Source: Novosphingobium sp. (GTDB taxonomy: Bacteria > Pseudomonadota > Alphaproteobacteria > Sphingomonadales > Sphingomonadaceae). From it: a stretch of DNA of 16,536 nucleotides. The notes beneath the pieces were generated by a model. It did not search any database. It had not been told where the DNA came from and was given only the letters and a program-made list of their open reading frames with translations. The position numbers and the translations under genes were made by a program. Every line of letters starts with the position of its first letter. Positions within the stretch are counted from its first letter, which is position 1. The stretch covers positions 1 through 16,536 of the forward strand of contig JADYXV010000134.1 of the NCBI GenBank assembly GCA_020853995.1, in the 5' to 3' direction. Below are positions 1 to 7,942 of the stretch, one piece after another.

Positions 1-1009
1 CGCGGGCGCGGTTAAGCGTTTCGACCAGCGTTGCAAAATCAACGCGTTCGGCGCGCGGTTCGGCCTTCGCGGCTGGCGCGGCCTCTTGCATGGTTACGGC
101 GTCAGCTGCGCGGGCAATCAATGGCGCGGCAAGATCCGCTGCCATGTCGCCCGCCAGATCAGGCAGCGCTGCCTGTTCGCCCGTATCCTTTGCCAAAGCG
201 GCGACCAAGGTGGGCGGTGTTGGAGCAGTTGCCGCTTCGGTCGCGGTATCGCGCGGCTGCGCCAAATTTTGGGCCAAATTCTGTGTCGGCCCCTGGGCCT
301 GTATCGCGGCAGGCGTTGCTGTGCCGGGACGCGTCTGGAGATCGGCCGCTACGTTTAAGGCTGGAGCGATCTTGTCGACTGGTGCTTGCGGCATAAGCGG
401 CTTTGCGCCCGGCTCCATGTCAATCACGGCGGCTTGCGCAATGGCAACGGCGGCTGCAACTGCAGGTTGATTGCGGCCGGTGTCAGCAATCCGTCCCGGT
501 TTCAGTGAAGCTGCCAGATCCTGTGCATTTTTGGCGGGGTTCGGCAGATCAGCTTGTACCGCTCCCGCGGCTTTGCGCGGGTTGCCGCCATCTGTACCCT
601 TGGGGGCCAAACGGTCCGGGCTTGCAAAAATGGAAGCGAGCAGTGCCGGGTCTGCCAAGCCTTCCGGTGTGGCCACGGCGCCTTCGGCAACAGGCTCGCT
701 TGGTGTTTCTTCACTCTCGGCGGCAAAAGCGGCAACCGGCATTGCCGCATCCGGCAAAGTTTTGCCGGTTGCCGGTTGACCTGCCGCGAGGCCAGCGGCC
801 TTGGCAAGAATGTTAAGGGCGGCGTTCGTTCCCGGCGCAAGGGTTTGGGCCTGCCCGGATTGCTGTGCCAGCAGTGCTTCGAAACCGAGAGTTTGCGGGG
901 CTTCTGCCGGATCGCCGGGGGTTCCTGCGTTTTCCAGCATCACGGCATTTGCCGGAATGGCCGTGGTATTAACGGCCGATGTGATGGAAAGGCTGGCAGG
1001 TTCGAACAT
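1..1009 (-). CDS. fliK: Flagellar hook-length control protein FliK, N-terminal part (3' end outside window)
   Basis: The minus-strand frame is open from the ATG at 1009 to the left edge, giving 336 visible residues that begin MFEPASLSITSAVNTT. The visible part is rich in Ala, Pro, Gln and Thr, has little predicted globular structure and almost no aromatic residues. This is typical of the secreted ruler half of FliK, which is exported while the hook grows and sets its length. The conserved C-terminal domain that switches export specificity at FlhB would lie beyond position 1, so the name rests on composition plus position after fliJ. A GGAG Shine-Dalgarno at 1018-1021 sits 8 nt before the ATG and supports this start. 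The gene begins 34 nt after the end of fliJ in the same operon. A strong inverted repeat lies inside it (730-774). An unrelated low-complexity protein is the alternative, but is unlikely here. Confidence 0.8.
   Translation of the reverse strand, partial: MFEPASLSITSAVNTTAIPANAVMLENAGTPGDPAEAPQTLGFEALLAQQSGQAQTLAPGTNAALNILAKAAGLAAGQPATGKTLPDAAMPVAAFAAESEETPSEPVAEGAVATPEGLADPALLASIFASPDRLAPKGTDGGNPRKAAGAVQADLPNPAKNAQDLAASLKPGRIADTGRNQPAVAAAVAIAQAAVIDMEPGAKPLMPQAPVDKIAPALNVAADLQTRPGTATPAAIQAQGPTQNLAQNLAQPRDTATEAATAPTPPTLVAALAKDTGEQAALPDLAGDMAADLAAPLIARAADAVTMQEAAPAAKAEPRAERVDFATLVETLNRAR
730..774. repeat. Nested inverted repeat inside fliK
   Basis: Perfect 12-bp arms at 730-741 (CGGCAACCGGCA) and 763-774 (TGCCGGTTGCCG) are separated by 21 nt. 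Overlapping them is an 18-bp near-perfect palindrome at 751-768 (CCGGCAAAGTTTTGCCGG, one mismatched pair). The core of the latter, 752-767, has the form CGGCA-N6-TGCCG, which also occurs in the flagellin promoter region. It lies in Ala/Pro/Gly-rich coding sequence, so codon bias could have produced it. Confidence 0.6.
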
Positions 1010-1043
1010 CGGTAAGGCTCCGTCGCTTGGGCGTTAACCTTAT

Positions 1044-1475
1044 CTATTCAAGACTCGTGCCAGTTGCCTTGCGCGTGCCTAAGGGTGTTTGCGCATTGGC
1101 GATTTTTTGCGCGATGAGGCGGGCCTGCGCATCGGCGCGCTCTTCCACTGCTGCGCGCCGCCGCTCGGCCGCTGCGGCTTCTTGCGCTTTGGCATCGGCA
1201 ATGACTTTTGCGTTGGCCGCATCGGCGCGGGTGCCGGTGGTGATCCGGTCCAACCCCGCCACAAAGTGCCGCAATTGTTGCAGCGCGTGCGCATCGGGCA
1301 TGTCTGTGCGGGCGGCATATTCGGCGGCCAGACGCTCGGTCCGGTCAACCAGTCCCTGCAATTGCGTCAGCGTTCCCTCGGCTTTGCCCGCTTCTGCCAA
1401 TGCCGTGCGCCGCGAAATGTCACGGATGCGTTCAAGGCGTTTCAATCGCGCCAATCGCGCGCGTTCGGCTTTCAT
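1044..1475 (-). CDS. fliJ: Flagellar export chaperone-like protein FliJ
   Basis: The 143-residue protein is almost wholly alpha-helical and rich in Ala, Arg, Glu and Lys, with no Trp or Cys, as expected for the FliJ coiled coil. FliJ is the central stalk of the flagellar type III export ATPase: it sits in the FliI hexamer ring, couples it to FlhA and escorts export substrates. It begins MKAERARLARLKRLERIRD and has a second strongly helical stretch around residues 85-125. Sequence conservation in this family is weak, so the call depends partly on size, heptad-like composition and its place directly after fliI. Its ATG at 1475 shares one base with the fliI stop codon (TGATG), which strongly implies translational coupling. 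It is followed 34 nt later by fliK. Confidence 0.82.
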   Translation of the reverse strand: MKAERARLARLKRLERIRDISRRTALAEAGKAEGTLTQLQGLVDRTERLAAEYAARTDMPDAHALQQLRHFVAGLDRITTGTRADAANAKVIADAKAQEAAAAERRRAAVEERADAQARLIAQKIANAQTPLGTRKATGTSLE

Positions 1476-2794
1476 CAGCCCATCAACCGGATCAGCGCGG
1501 CGGTGGCATCATCCATCGGCACGATCTCGCGCTGGGGCTGGCTGATAAAGCCGGTCAGCGCATCGTGCATCACAATCGCGCGGTCCAGCTGCGGATCGGC
1601 GCCGGTGCGATAGGCACCCATCAGCACCAGATCGCGGTTGGCCTCGTAACTTGCCACCAAGGCGCGGAATGTACGCGCTGCGGTCTGGTGTTCGGGCGCG
1701 GTAATGTCGTTCATCACGCGGCTTAGCGATGCGGCAATGTCAATCGCGGGATATTGCCCGCGCTGCGCCAGATCGCGCGATAGCACGATGTGCCCGTCCA
1801 GAATCGAACGCGCGGTATCAACCACCGGATCGTCCTGATTGTCGCCATCGGCCAGCACGGTGTATAGGCCCGTCACCGAACCGCCACTTTGCGCAGAATT
1901 GCCTGCCCGCTCCACCAGCTTGGTAATCGTGGCGAGTGACGACGGCGGATAGCCGCGCGCGGCACCCGGTTCCCCCAGCAACAGCGCGATTTCGCGTCCG
2001 GCATGCGCCACGCGGGTCAGGCTGTCCATGATCAGCAACACGCGCTTTCCCTGTGCGCGGAAATATTCGGCAAGGCTCGTTGCCAGCATCGCGCCCCGGA
2101 TGCGCAAGTTCGGCGCATGGTCGGCAGGCACCGCTACAATAACTGACCGTTCGCGTTTGGAGCCGTGCATGTGGCGTTCGACAAAGTCCGAAACCTCGCG
2201 CGCGCGCTCACCAATCAGGCCCACGATCACCACTTCGGCCTCGGCTCCGTGCGCAATCATGTCCAGCAGCACGGATTTGCCCACGCCTGACCCTGCCATG
2301 ATGCCAATACGCTGGCCTATGCCAAACGTGGTCAGCGCATTCAAAGCGCGCACACCGGTATCAAAGCGTTCGCGCACAGGGGACCGGTCCAGCGCGGCAG
2401 AGCGGACGCCGCCTGCCGGCCATTCGCGACGGTGATTGATCGGCCCCAGGCCATCGATCGGCTTGCCCTCGCCATCAATCGCGCGGCCCAGAAAAGCCTC
2501 GCCCACCGGCAACATGCCGGGGCGGCCTTCGGGGCGCACTTTGGCTCCGGGGCGCAGCAGGACGGGATCGCCCAGCAGCATCATCAGCGTGCGGCCATTG
2601 CGGAAGCCGATGGTTTCGGCCGTCAACGAACCAGACCCGTGCGCGATGCGGCATTGCGTGCCAATTGGCACAGAAAGGCCGGAAACCTCCAGCATCCCGC
2701 CATCGCATGCTGCCAAAAGGCCGTAACGTGGCGGGGTGAAATCGGGTTGGGCCAGCGCATAATTGTCCAGCGCCTGTTCAAGCAGGTTCAGCAT
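1475..2794 (-). CDS. fliI: Flagellum-specific export ATPase FliI
   Basis: The 439-residue protein is an F1-beta-like ATPase that energises and orders flagellar type III export in the cytoplasm at the basal body. Visible landmarks are an N-terminal beta-barrel domain (about 1-95), the Walker A loop AGSGVGKS at 167-174, GERAREV at 195-201, the Walker B strand RVLLIMDS at 251-258 with Asp257, and GEPGAARGYPPS at 274-285. The stretch DGDNQDDPVVDTARSILDGH at 317-336 is also typical of FliI and its type III secretion relatives. The ATG at 2794 was preferred over an in-frame GTG at 2827 because it has GAGG about 10 nt upstream, gives the usual family start, and overlaps the fliH stop by only 7 nt. 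Family members usually read GERGREV where this one has GERAREV. It is co-transcribed with fliH and fliJ, its direct binding partners. Confidence 0.96.
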   Translation of the reverse strand: MLNLLEQALDNYALAQPDFTPPRYGLLAACDGGMLEVSGLSVPIGTQCRIAHGSGSLTAETIGFRNGRTLMMLLGDPVLLRPGAKVRPEGRPGMLPVGEAFLGRAIDGEGKPIDGLGPINHRREWPAGGVRSAALDRSPVRERFDTGVRALNALTTFGIGQRIGIMAGSGVGKSVLLDMIAHGAEAEVVIVGLIGERAREVSDFVERHMHGSKRERSVIVAVPADHAPNLRIRGAMLATSLAEYFRAQGKRVLLIMDSLTRVAHAGREIALLLGEPGAARGYPPSSLATITKLVERAGNSAQSGGSVTGLYTVLADGDNQDDPVVDTARSILDGHIVLSRDLAQRGQYPAIDIAASLSRVMNDITAPEHQTAARTFRALVASYEANRDLVLMGAYRTGADPQLDRAIVMHDALTGFISQPQREIVPMDDATAALIRLMG

Positions 2795-3435
2795 TGACGT
2801 AAAGCCTCGGCAATTGCCAGTCGCCACTGGTCAGGGCCATCCTCAACCCCGCCCGATGCGCCTTCCACCCGCACCGCACCGCGCGTGAGGGTTGCATCGG
2901 GGATGAAGTGCCAGTCTTCGGGCAGTCGCGCGGCAACAAGTGCCAGATCTTCAGGGTGCAGGCGGATCACGCGTTCATCCTGCGCGCGGGCCAGCATCGC
3001 GGCAGCCACTTCAACGCGGCGGACCAATCCGTCAGGATCAAGCGCTGCGGGCGCAATCGCGGCTTCGCACAGGGCTTCAACCGTTTCGCGCAAACGATCT
3101 TTCAGGTCTGCCTGCATTGCTGCATCCAGCTTGGCAATGGACAATTCAATTTTGGACCGTGCCATTTCTTCGTCGGCCATCAATTGCGCTGCGGCCTCCT
3201 GCGCTTCGCCAAGGCCGCGTGCATAGCCCTCGGCCCAGGCCTCGGCGATGGGGTCGTGCGGCTCCGGCTCGTCTGCATCTTCTTCCGGCTCCTGAACCAA
3301 GGCTGGCGGTGGTGGCGGGGCTGGAATAGCTGCCAGATCCTTGAAGAAGCGGCGGTCTCGTGAAAAGCCGGCTGGGGCCACGCCAAGGTCTGCGCCTAGG
3401 TCTGCCAGCGAAACCGCACGCAAGGGTTCAGACAT
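2788..3435 (-). CDS. fliH: Flagellar assembly protein FliH
   Basis: The 215-residue protein matches the FliH layout. A variable, acidic and proline-rich N-terminal part includes a Pro run at about 40-44. A helical stretch follows at about 65-125, and then a C-terminal domain with LHPEDL at 159-164 and the D-x-x-L-x-x-G-x-V-x-V-E pattern at 180-191 (PDATLTRGAVRVEG). FliH forms a dimer that binds the FliI N-terminus and tethers the export ATPase to the C-ring protein FliN. The ATG at 3435 overlaps the fliG stop by 8 nt. An in-frame TTG at 3456 would add seven residues (MAQATTT) but is less likely. The last bases overlap fliI by 7 nt, so fliG, fliH and fliI are probably coupled in translation. 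The helical middle has only a loose version of the GxxxG repeats seen in some homologues (EGYARGLGEA). Confidence 0.88.
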   Translation of the reverse strand: MSEPLRAVSLADLGADLGVAPAGFSRDRRFFKDLAAIPAPPPPPALVQEPEEDADEPEPHDPIAEAWAEGYARGLGEAQEAAAQLMADEEMARSKIELSIAKLDAAMQADLKDRLRETVEALCEAAIAPAALDPDGLVRRVEVAAAMLARAQDERVIRLHPEDLALVAARLPEDWHFIPDATLTRGAVRVEGASGGVEDGPDQWRLAIAEALRQC

Positions 3436-4447
3436 AGTCGTCGTCGCCTGCGCCAAACACGATCACGCCTTCTGCCGACAAGCGACGGGCCGCGGCAACC
3501 ATTGCCTTTTGTGCTTCGATCACTTCGGCCATCTTCATGCGGCCACGTCCGGCAATTTCATCGCGCACACCATCGGCAGCACGGCTGGACATGGCGCGCA
3601 GGAATACCTCGCGTTGGTCTTCGGCAATGCCTTTCAGCGCCGCGATCAATGCATCGCTGTCCACTTCACGCAGCAGCGCGCCCATCGATTTGTCATCAAG
3701 CACGTACAAGTGTTCGAACTTGAACATCTCGTTCTCGATGGCCTTGGCCAATTGGCGATCCTGCTTGGCAATTTCCGGCATGACCCGCTTTTCAACCGTG
3801 CGCGCCGATGCGTTGATGATGTCCGCAGCTTCACGCGGGCCACCCATGGTAAGCGCGGCTTGCCCGTGGCTCTCGCTGATCCGGCGGGTCAGGATTTCTT
3901 CCAGCATCGCAATGGCTTCTGCCGCAACCGGCCCCAGCGAAGCGATGCGGTGCACGACCTGGCCCTGAATATCTTCCTGCAGTGAATGCAGCACTGCGGC
4001 GGCCACTTCAGGATCAAGCTGGACCAGCAGCACGGCAATCGCCTGCGGATGTTCGTCGCGGATTAGCGGTACAATCACTTGCGGGGTCAACCAGCGCGCC
4101 AGTTCAATCGTCGGTGTTTGTGATGTATCGTCCGGCAAGATGCGCTGCATCAGGCTGTCGGCTTTCACTTCGCCCACCGCGCGCGTCATCAACGAACGCA
4201 CTTGCCCCACGCGGTCATGCGCGATCAGGCCTAGTCGTTCGGTCTTTTCGACAAAGCCTGCAATGGCCTGCGCAATCGCGACCGGGCCGATTTCGCCCAG
4301 CGCGCACATCTTTTCGCCGAGCAGGCGCAGTTCCGCAGGTTCAAGCTGTGCAAGGATTTGCGCGGCCTGGTCATCCTCCAGCAGCATCACCATCACGGCG
4401 GCGCGTTCGGGATCGGAAATCTTCGGGGCTTCGGCCAGATCGCTCAT
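3428..4447 (-). CDS. fliG: Flagellar motor switch protein FliG
   Basis: The 339-residue protein is full length for FliG, the rotor protein that joins the FliF ring to the C ring and touches the stator. Landmarks are the EHPQ motif at 132-135 within IRDEHPQAIAVLL, the GG hinge at 202-203, and MFKFEHL at 241-247 (MFxFEDL in homologues). The C-terminal torque helix reads FLRAMSSRAADGVRDEIAGR. Aligned by eye to the E. coli protein, the torque residues R281, D288, D289 and R297 correspond to Arg289, Asp296, Glu297 and Lys305, so the charge pattern is intact. The protein ends GAGDDDYV, matching the usual G-x-G-E-D-x-Y-V tail. Its ATG overlaps the fliF stop (ATGA), and it would act against MotA, encoded at 12026-12889. 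Confidence 0.97.
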   Translation of the reverse strand: MSDLAEAPKISDPERAAVMVMLLEDDQAAQILAQLEPAELRLLGEKMCALGEIGPVAIAQAIAGFVEKTERLGLIAHDRVGQVRSLMTRAVGEVKADSLMQRILPDDTSQTPTIELARWLTPQVIVPLIRDEHPQAIAVLLVQLDPEVAAAVLHSLQEDIQGQVVHRIASLGPVAAEAIAMLEEILTRRISESHGQAALTMGGPREAADIINASARTVEKRVMPEIAKQDRQLAKAIENEMFKFEHLYVLDDKSMGALLREVDSDALIAALKGIAEDQREVFLRAMSSRAADGVRDEIAGRGRMKMAEVIEAQKAMVAAARRLSAEGVIVFGAGDDDYV

Positions 4448-6189
4448 GCTGTGGCCTCCTCTGCTTCTTCTTCGGGGGTGTTAAGCATCTGCTTCAACGC
4501 GACGAGAGCATTGTCAGGCTTTTCGATGACAAGACGTTGGGCAAGGCTGACCTGCCGCGCCAGTGCTTCGGGATCGACTTTGCCGGTCTCGGCATTTTGC
4601 GCGATTTGCAATGTCTCGGCCATTTCATCGGCGGTGATCGGCTCGGGCTTTTGTTCACCTTCAGCCTCGGCTGCGTTTTCGCCTGCGTCCTCGCCTTCTG
4701 CGGTTTCGTCCTCGTCGCCTTCGGTAGGAGCGCCTTTCTTGTTCTTCTTTTTATCCTTGCTGTCCTCGGCCACAGCAGGCTCTTTCTTCAGCGCCTTGAT
4801 CAGCGGACGTACGCCCAGCAGCAGCACCATCAGGACCGCAATCAGCGCAACGGCATTGCGCAGGATCGTGGCGAACCACGGCGTTTCCCAGAATGGCGGT
4901 TCTTCAACCTCGGCAGGTTTGAATGCGCGTACTTGTACGGCCACCTGATCACCGCGTGCGGGGTCGGCCCCTACAGCAGCGCTGACCAGTTGCTTGATCG
5001 CTTCGATATCGGCCGGTTTGGCCTTGGCCATCATTTCCTGACTAAGTGCAACGGCAACAGACAGGCGTTTGATCTTGCCTGGCGTCTGGTTGGAAACCGC
5101 AACCTCGCGGCCCAGTTCGTACTGCTTGGTGGAACTGGATTCGCCATTCCCACCGGGCGCGGCAGGCGCTGCGGGCGTGCCCACAGGCGCTCCGGCCTGT
5201 GCTGTCGTCGCAGGCGGTGGCGTATTGGCAGTAACGCCCGGTACGCCTTGCGCAGGGGCAGCCCCTGCCTGTTGCGACGCGCTGTTCGTTTCCGAACGGA
5301 CCACGCCCTCTTTCTCATAAGTCTCGCGCGCGGACGTCACCTGATCCATGTCGAGATCGACCTGGATCTCTGACGAGAAGTTGCCATCGCCCAACATTGG
5401 CGTCAGCAACTGGGAAACTTGCAGGCGCAGCTTTTCTTCCATGCGCTGTTGCAGTTCCAGCCTGTCACCATCAACGCCACCTGCTTCTGACAGCAGGCGC
5501 CCATGCTGATCGACCACGCGCACCGCATCAATCGAAAGGCCCGGCACCGATCCTGCAACAAGGTTGGTAATCGCGCGGACCTGGCTTTCGGATAACTGGC
5601 GTCCGCTCTTCAGCTTGACCATGACCGATGCTGTCGGCGCGACATTCTCGCGTACGAACACCGACTTTTCCGGCTCGGCCAGGTGGACACGCACGCCTTC
5701 GACGCCGTCGATTTCCATGACGGTCAGTTCCAGCTCGCGCTCGCGCGCGGCTTTCAGGCGTTGCCCTTCAAGCCCGCGGCTTGCGCCCATCGGCAACTTG
5801 TCGAGCATTTGCAGCCCGGTTTCAGGTGTCGCCACCGCGCCATCGGCAGCTGCTGCCATACGCGCGCGATAAAGGTCGTCCTCGCCAACGCTCACCGCGC
5901 CGGTTGCGTTGTCGATGGTGTAGGGGATCGCCGCCTTTTCAAGGCTGGCAACCACATCGCCGCGTTCGCTATCCGAAAGCTGGCTGTAAAGCATGCGCTG
6001 CGGGGCAGGGGCCATGGTCATCCACAGCACCGCTGTCAGGCCTGCGGCAGAAACGCCTGCAAACCACGGCAGGGTGCGGCGCACGGCCGGTTGGCCCAGA
6101 AAAGTCTTTGCGCGGTTGCCGATGCTGCCGCCTGCGGGATCGGTCAGCGCGCCAAAACCTGTAGGTCCGGAAGGATCGGTGTCAGCCAT
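4444..6189 (-). CDS. fliF: Flagellar MS-ring protein FliF
   Basis: The 581-residue protein is the inner-membrane ring on which the flagellum is built and which houses the export gate. A cytoplasmic N-terminus is followed by a membrane helix at about 40-60 and the YscJ/FliF ring-building domains, with ARERELELTVMEIDGVEGVR near 145-164 and VHLAEPEKSVFVRE after it. A long Ala/Pro/Gly-rich periplasmic insertion follows around 310-345 (GAAPAQGVPGVTANTPPPAT), then a second membrane helix at about 440-460. The cytoplasmic tail has a Lys run (about 478-486) and a strongly acidic stretch before a final helical segment (about 521-575). That segment is the part known in the family to bind FliG. The ATG at 6189 lies 4 nt after the fliE stop, and the stop overlaps fliG by 4 nt. 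Confidence 0.96.
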   Translation of the reverse strand: MADTDPSGPTGFGALTDPAGGSIGNRAKTFLGQPAVRRTLPWFAGVSAAGLTAVLWMTMAPAPQRMLYSQLSDSERGDVVASLEKAAIPYTIDNATGAVSVGEDDLYRARMAAAADGAVATPETGLQMLDKLPMGASRGLEGQRLKAARERELELTVMEIDGVEGVRVHLAEPEKSVFVRENVAPTASVMVKLKSGRQLSESQVRAITNLVAGSVPGLSIDAVRVVDQHGRLLSEAGGVDGDRLELQQRMEEKLRLQVSQLLTPMLGDGNFSSEIQVDLDMDQVTSARETYEKEGVVRSETNSASQQAGAAPAQGVPGVTANTPPPATTAQAGAPVGTPAAPAAPGGNGESSSTKQYELGREVAVSNQTPGKIKRLSVAVALSQEMMAKAKPADIEAIKQLVSAAVGADPARGDQVAVQVRAFKPAEVEEPPFWETPWFATILRNAVALIAVLMVLLLGVRPLIKALKKEPAVAEDSKDKKKNKKGAPTEGDEDETAEGEDAGENAAEAEGEQKPEPITADEMAETLQIAQNAETGKVDPEALARQVSLAQRLVIEKPDNALVALKQMLNTPEEEAEEATA

Positions 6190-6193
6190 TTAA

Positions 6194-6565
6194 TCAGACT
6201 CCCATCCGCATGATGTCTTGATAGGCATTCAGCAGCTTGTTGCGCACTTGCAGCGTGGCCTCGAACGCGACGCTCGATTCCTGACGCGCCAGCATCACTT
6301 TGGCCACGTCCACCACTTCGCCCTTTTCATAGGCTTCGGTGATCGCGCTCGATTTCTGCTGCGTGGCGTTGACGCTTTCCAGCGCGCCCTTCAGCGTATC
6401 GGTAAAGCTGCCCCCTGCGATACCGCTGGTCGGCGCAGCGGCCCCGGCGGCGTCTGGCGTCTTGACCTGCTGGAGCAGTTGCGACCGCTCCATGATCTGC
6501 TGGCGCAAGGCCATGATGTCCTGAATGCCCGAGGCGCGTCCGCCAATCCCTGAAATGCCGCTCAT
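6194..6565 (-). CDS. fliE: Flagellar hook-basal body protein FliE
   Basis: The 123-residue protein ends with the characteristic FliE segment: MLARQESSVAFEATLQVRNK at about 92-111, then LLNAYQDIMRM. FliE forms the junction between the MS ring and the proximal rod in the periplasm and is among the first export substrates. The N-terminal third is Gly/Ala/Ser-rich and variable, as in relatives. The ATG at 6565 overlaps the stop of the upstream regulator gene (ATGA), and the stop lies 4 nt before fliF. It therefore appears to be the first structural gene in an operon headed by its own regulator. Confidence 0.94.
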   Translation of the reverse strand: MSGISGIGGRASGIQDIMALRQQIMERSQLLQQVKTPDAAGAAAPTSGIAGGSFTDTLKGALESVNATQQKSSAITEAYEKGEVVDVAKVMLARQESSVAFEATLQVRNKLLNAYQDIMRMGV

Positions 6566-7833
6566 CGCCGGCCACCTGCGGCCCGGCCGTTCACTTCGAT
6601 CCCGGCCTCACGCAAGCTGGCAAGCCGATAGCGCAGTGTGCGCTCGGATATGCCAAGCTGGCGGGCGGCAGCAACACGGCTGCCGTTGCACGCTTCAAGC
6701 GTTGCCAGAATGGCGCGCGATTCCGAAATCTGCACAATGTTGGACAGTTTGCTGTCACCGCCTGCCGCCACGGTTTGCACCGGTTCGGAAATCAGGCGGG
6801 CAGGGCGGTCAAATGCAATGTGTTCCGGAGTGATCACAGGCGAATTGCCTGCCAGCACCAAAGCGCGGCGCATGACGTTTTCCAGTTCGCGCACATTGCC
6901 CGGCCAGGCATGGGTGGCGAGCAGATCAAGCGTTTCGTCGGCAATCCACGGGCGATGCGCGCTGTGGCGTAGCACCATCGCAAAGGCGAGGGGCGCGATG
7001 TCATCAGGCCGCTCGCTCAACGGGCGCAGCGCCAATGGGAAAACGTTAAGGCGGTAGAACAAGTCGGCGCGGAACCGGCCTTCGTCCCCTTCAAGCGGCA
7101 ACTCGCGGTGGGCACAGGCAATACCGCGGACGTCCACCTTGATCGGCTGGGTCGCGCCCAAAGGCACCACTTCGCCTTCCTGCAGCGCGCGCAGCAGTTT
7201 GGCCTGAAGCGTCAGCGGCATTTCTGCGATCTCGTCCAGCAGCAGCGTGCCACCATCGGCTGCGCGAAAGAAGCCTTCGCTGGCGGCATTGGCGCCGGTG
7301 AAGGCACCCTTCTGGTGGCCGAACAGCAACGCTTCGAGCATTGCTTCGGGCATGGCCGCGCAATTGATCGCGACGAACGGCTTGTTCTTGCGCGATGAGC
7401 GGTCGTGGATGAAGCGGCTCAGCACTTCCTTGCCGGTGCCGGTGGGGCCGTTGATCAATACGGGGATGTCGCTGGCGGCGATGCGTTCTGCAAGCGCCAG
7501 AATGGAAAGGCTTTCCGGGTCTGCGGCTATTGGCGCACCGGGGCGGGCAGATGATGCCAGCAACGCGGCAAGTGCCCCTTCGCCTGCACCATCGGTATAA
7601 CGCAGCACCGTCTGGTTGCTGCCAGGGGTGCGTACCATTGCCGGGGTGGATGACCTCTCCAGCAGCACACTTAACCGACGAGGATCGGTGGCAGCGCCTT
7701 CGAAAGCGTCCGCCAGCATCACCTCTCCGTCTGCGCCATAGCTTGAAAGCACTGATGCTGCGCGCTGTACCAGCGCTGCATGTGCCTTTGCCGCCGCATC
7801 TGTGAAGCGAAGTGCCCCGCAATCGCGAATCAT
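6562..7833 (-). CDS. Sigma-54-dependent flagellar transcription activator, FlbD/FleQ-like, without a recognisable receiver domain
   Basis: The 423-residue protein has a sigma-54 interaction AAA+ domain with Walker A GPTGTGKE at 129-136, the sigma-54 contact loop GAFTGA at 176-181, and Walker B GGTLLLDEI at 194-202. An arginine-finger region, FRADLFYRLNVFPL, lies at 254-267. WPGNVRELENVMRRAL at 310-325 follows, then a Fis-type helix-turn-helix at about 385-405. It should remodel RNA polymerase-sigma-54 at flagellar promoters. The first 100 residues show no phospho-acceptor pattern, so the classical receiver is absent. Where homologues read A-T-N-R-D-L after the second sensor strand, this one has ACAHREL (239-245). 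The ATG at 7833 is chosen because AGGGG at 7841-7845 is 7 nt upstream; an ATG at 7854 has no such site. Location at the head of the fliE-fliK operon favours FlbD over FleQ, but I leave the symbol open. Confidence 0.88.
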   Translation of the reverse strand: MIRDCGALRFTDAAAKAHAALVQRAASVLSSYGADGEVMLADAFEGAATDPRRLSVLLERSSTPAMVRTPGSNQTVLRYTDGAGEGALAALLASSARPGAPIAADPESLSILALAERIAASDIPVLINGPTGTGKEVLSRFIHDRSSRKNKPFVAINCAAMPEAMLEALLFGHQKGAFTGANAASEGFFRAADGGTLLLDEIAEMPLTLQAKLLRALQEGEVVPLGATQPIKVDVRGIACAHRELPLEGDEGRFRADLFYRLNVFPLALRPLSERPDDIAPLAFAMVLRHSAHRPWIADETLDLLATHAWPGNVRELENVMRRALVLAGNSPVITPEHIAFDRPARLISEPVQTVAAGGDSKLSNIVQISESRAILATLEACNGSRVAAARQLGISERTLRYRLASLREAGIEVNGRAAGGRR

Positions 7834-7880
7834 TTCCAAACCCCTGTTAACCATCAAAACCGAGGCGTATCTTTCGCGCG

Positions 7881-7906
7881 TAACCGACAAACAGGTTGAA
7901 ACTTTA
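7881..7906 (-). promoter_or_regulatory. Candidate sigma-28 (FliA-type) promoter for the regulator-fliE-K operon
   Basis: On the minus strand TAAAGTTT (7906-7899), identical to the classical FliA -35 element, is followed by 10 nt and GTCGGTTA (7888-7881), which matches 5 of 8 bases of GCCGATAA. The enterobacterial spacer is usually 11 nt. Transcription would begin roughly 40 nt before the chosen ATG at 7833. The -35 match is seen directly; its use by a sigma-28 factor is inference. Confidence 0.45.
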
Positions 7907-7942
7907 AGGGTATGAGAAACCCCTAGTGCCAATACTTACATG

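Noticed and set aside
3982..5373. A 463-codon plus-strand open frame antisense to fliG/fliF
   Set aside because: It mirrors the codon bias of the two well-supported genes on the other strand, has no recognisable domain and no Shine-Dalgarno; the same holds for the other long antisense frames in the window.
7926..7931. TGGCAC (minus strand) as a sigma-54 -24 element for the regulator operon
   Set aside because: The required GC twelve positions downstream of the GG is TT here, so the -12 element is absent at the correct spacing.
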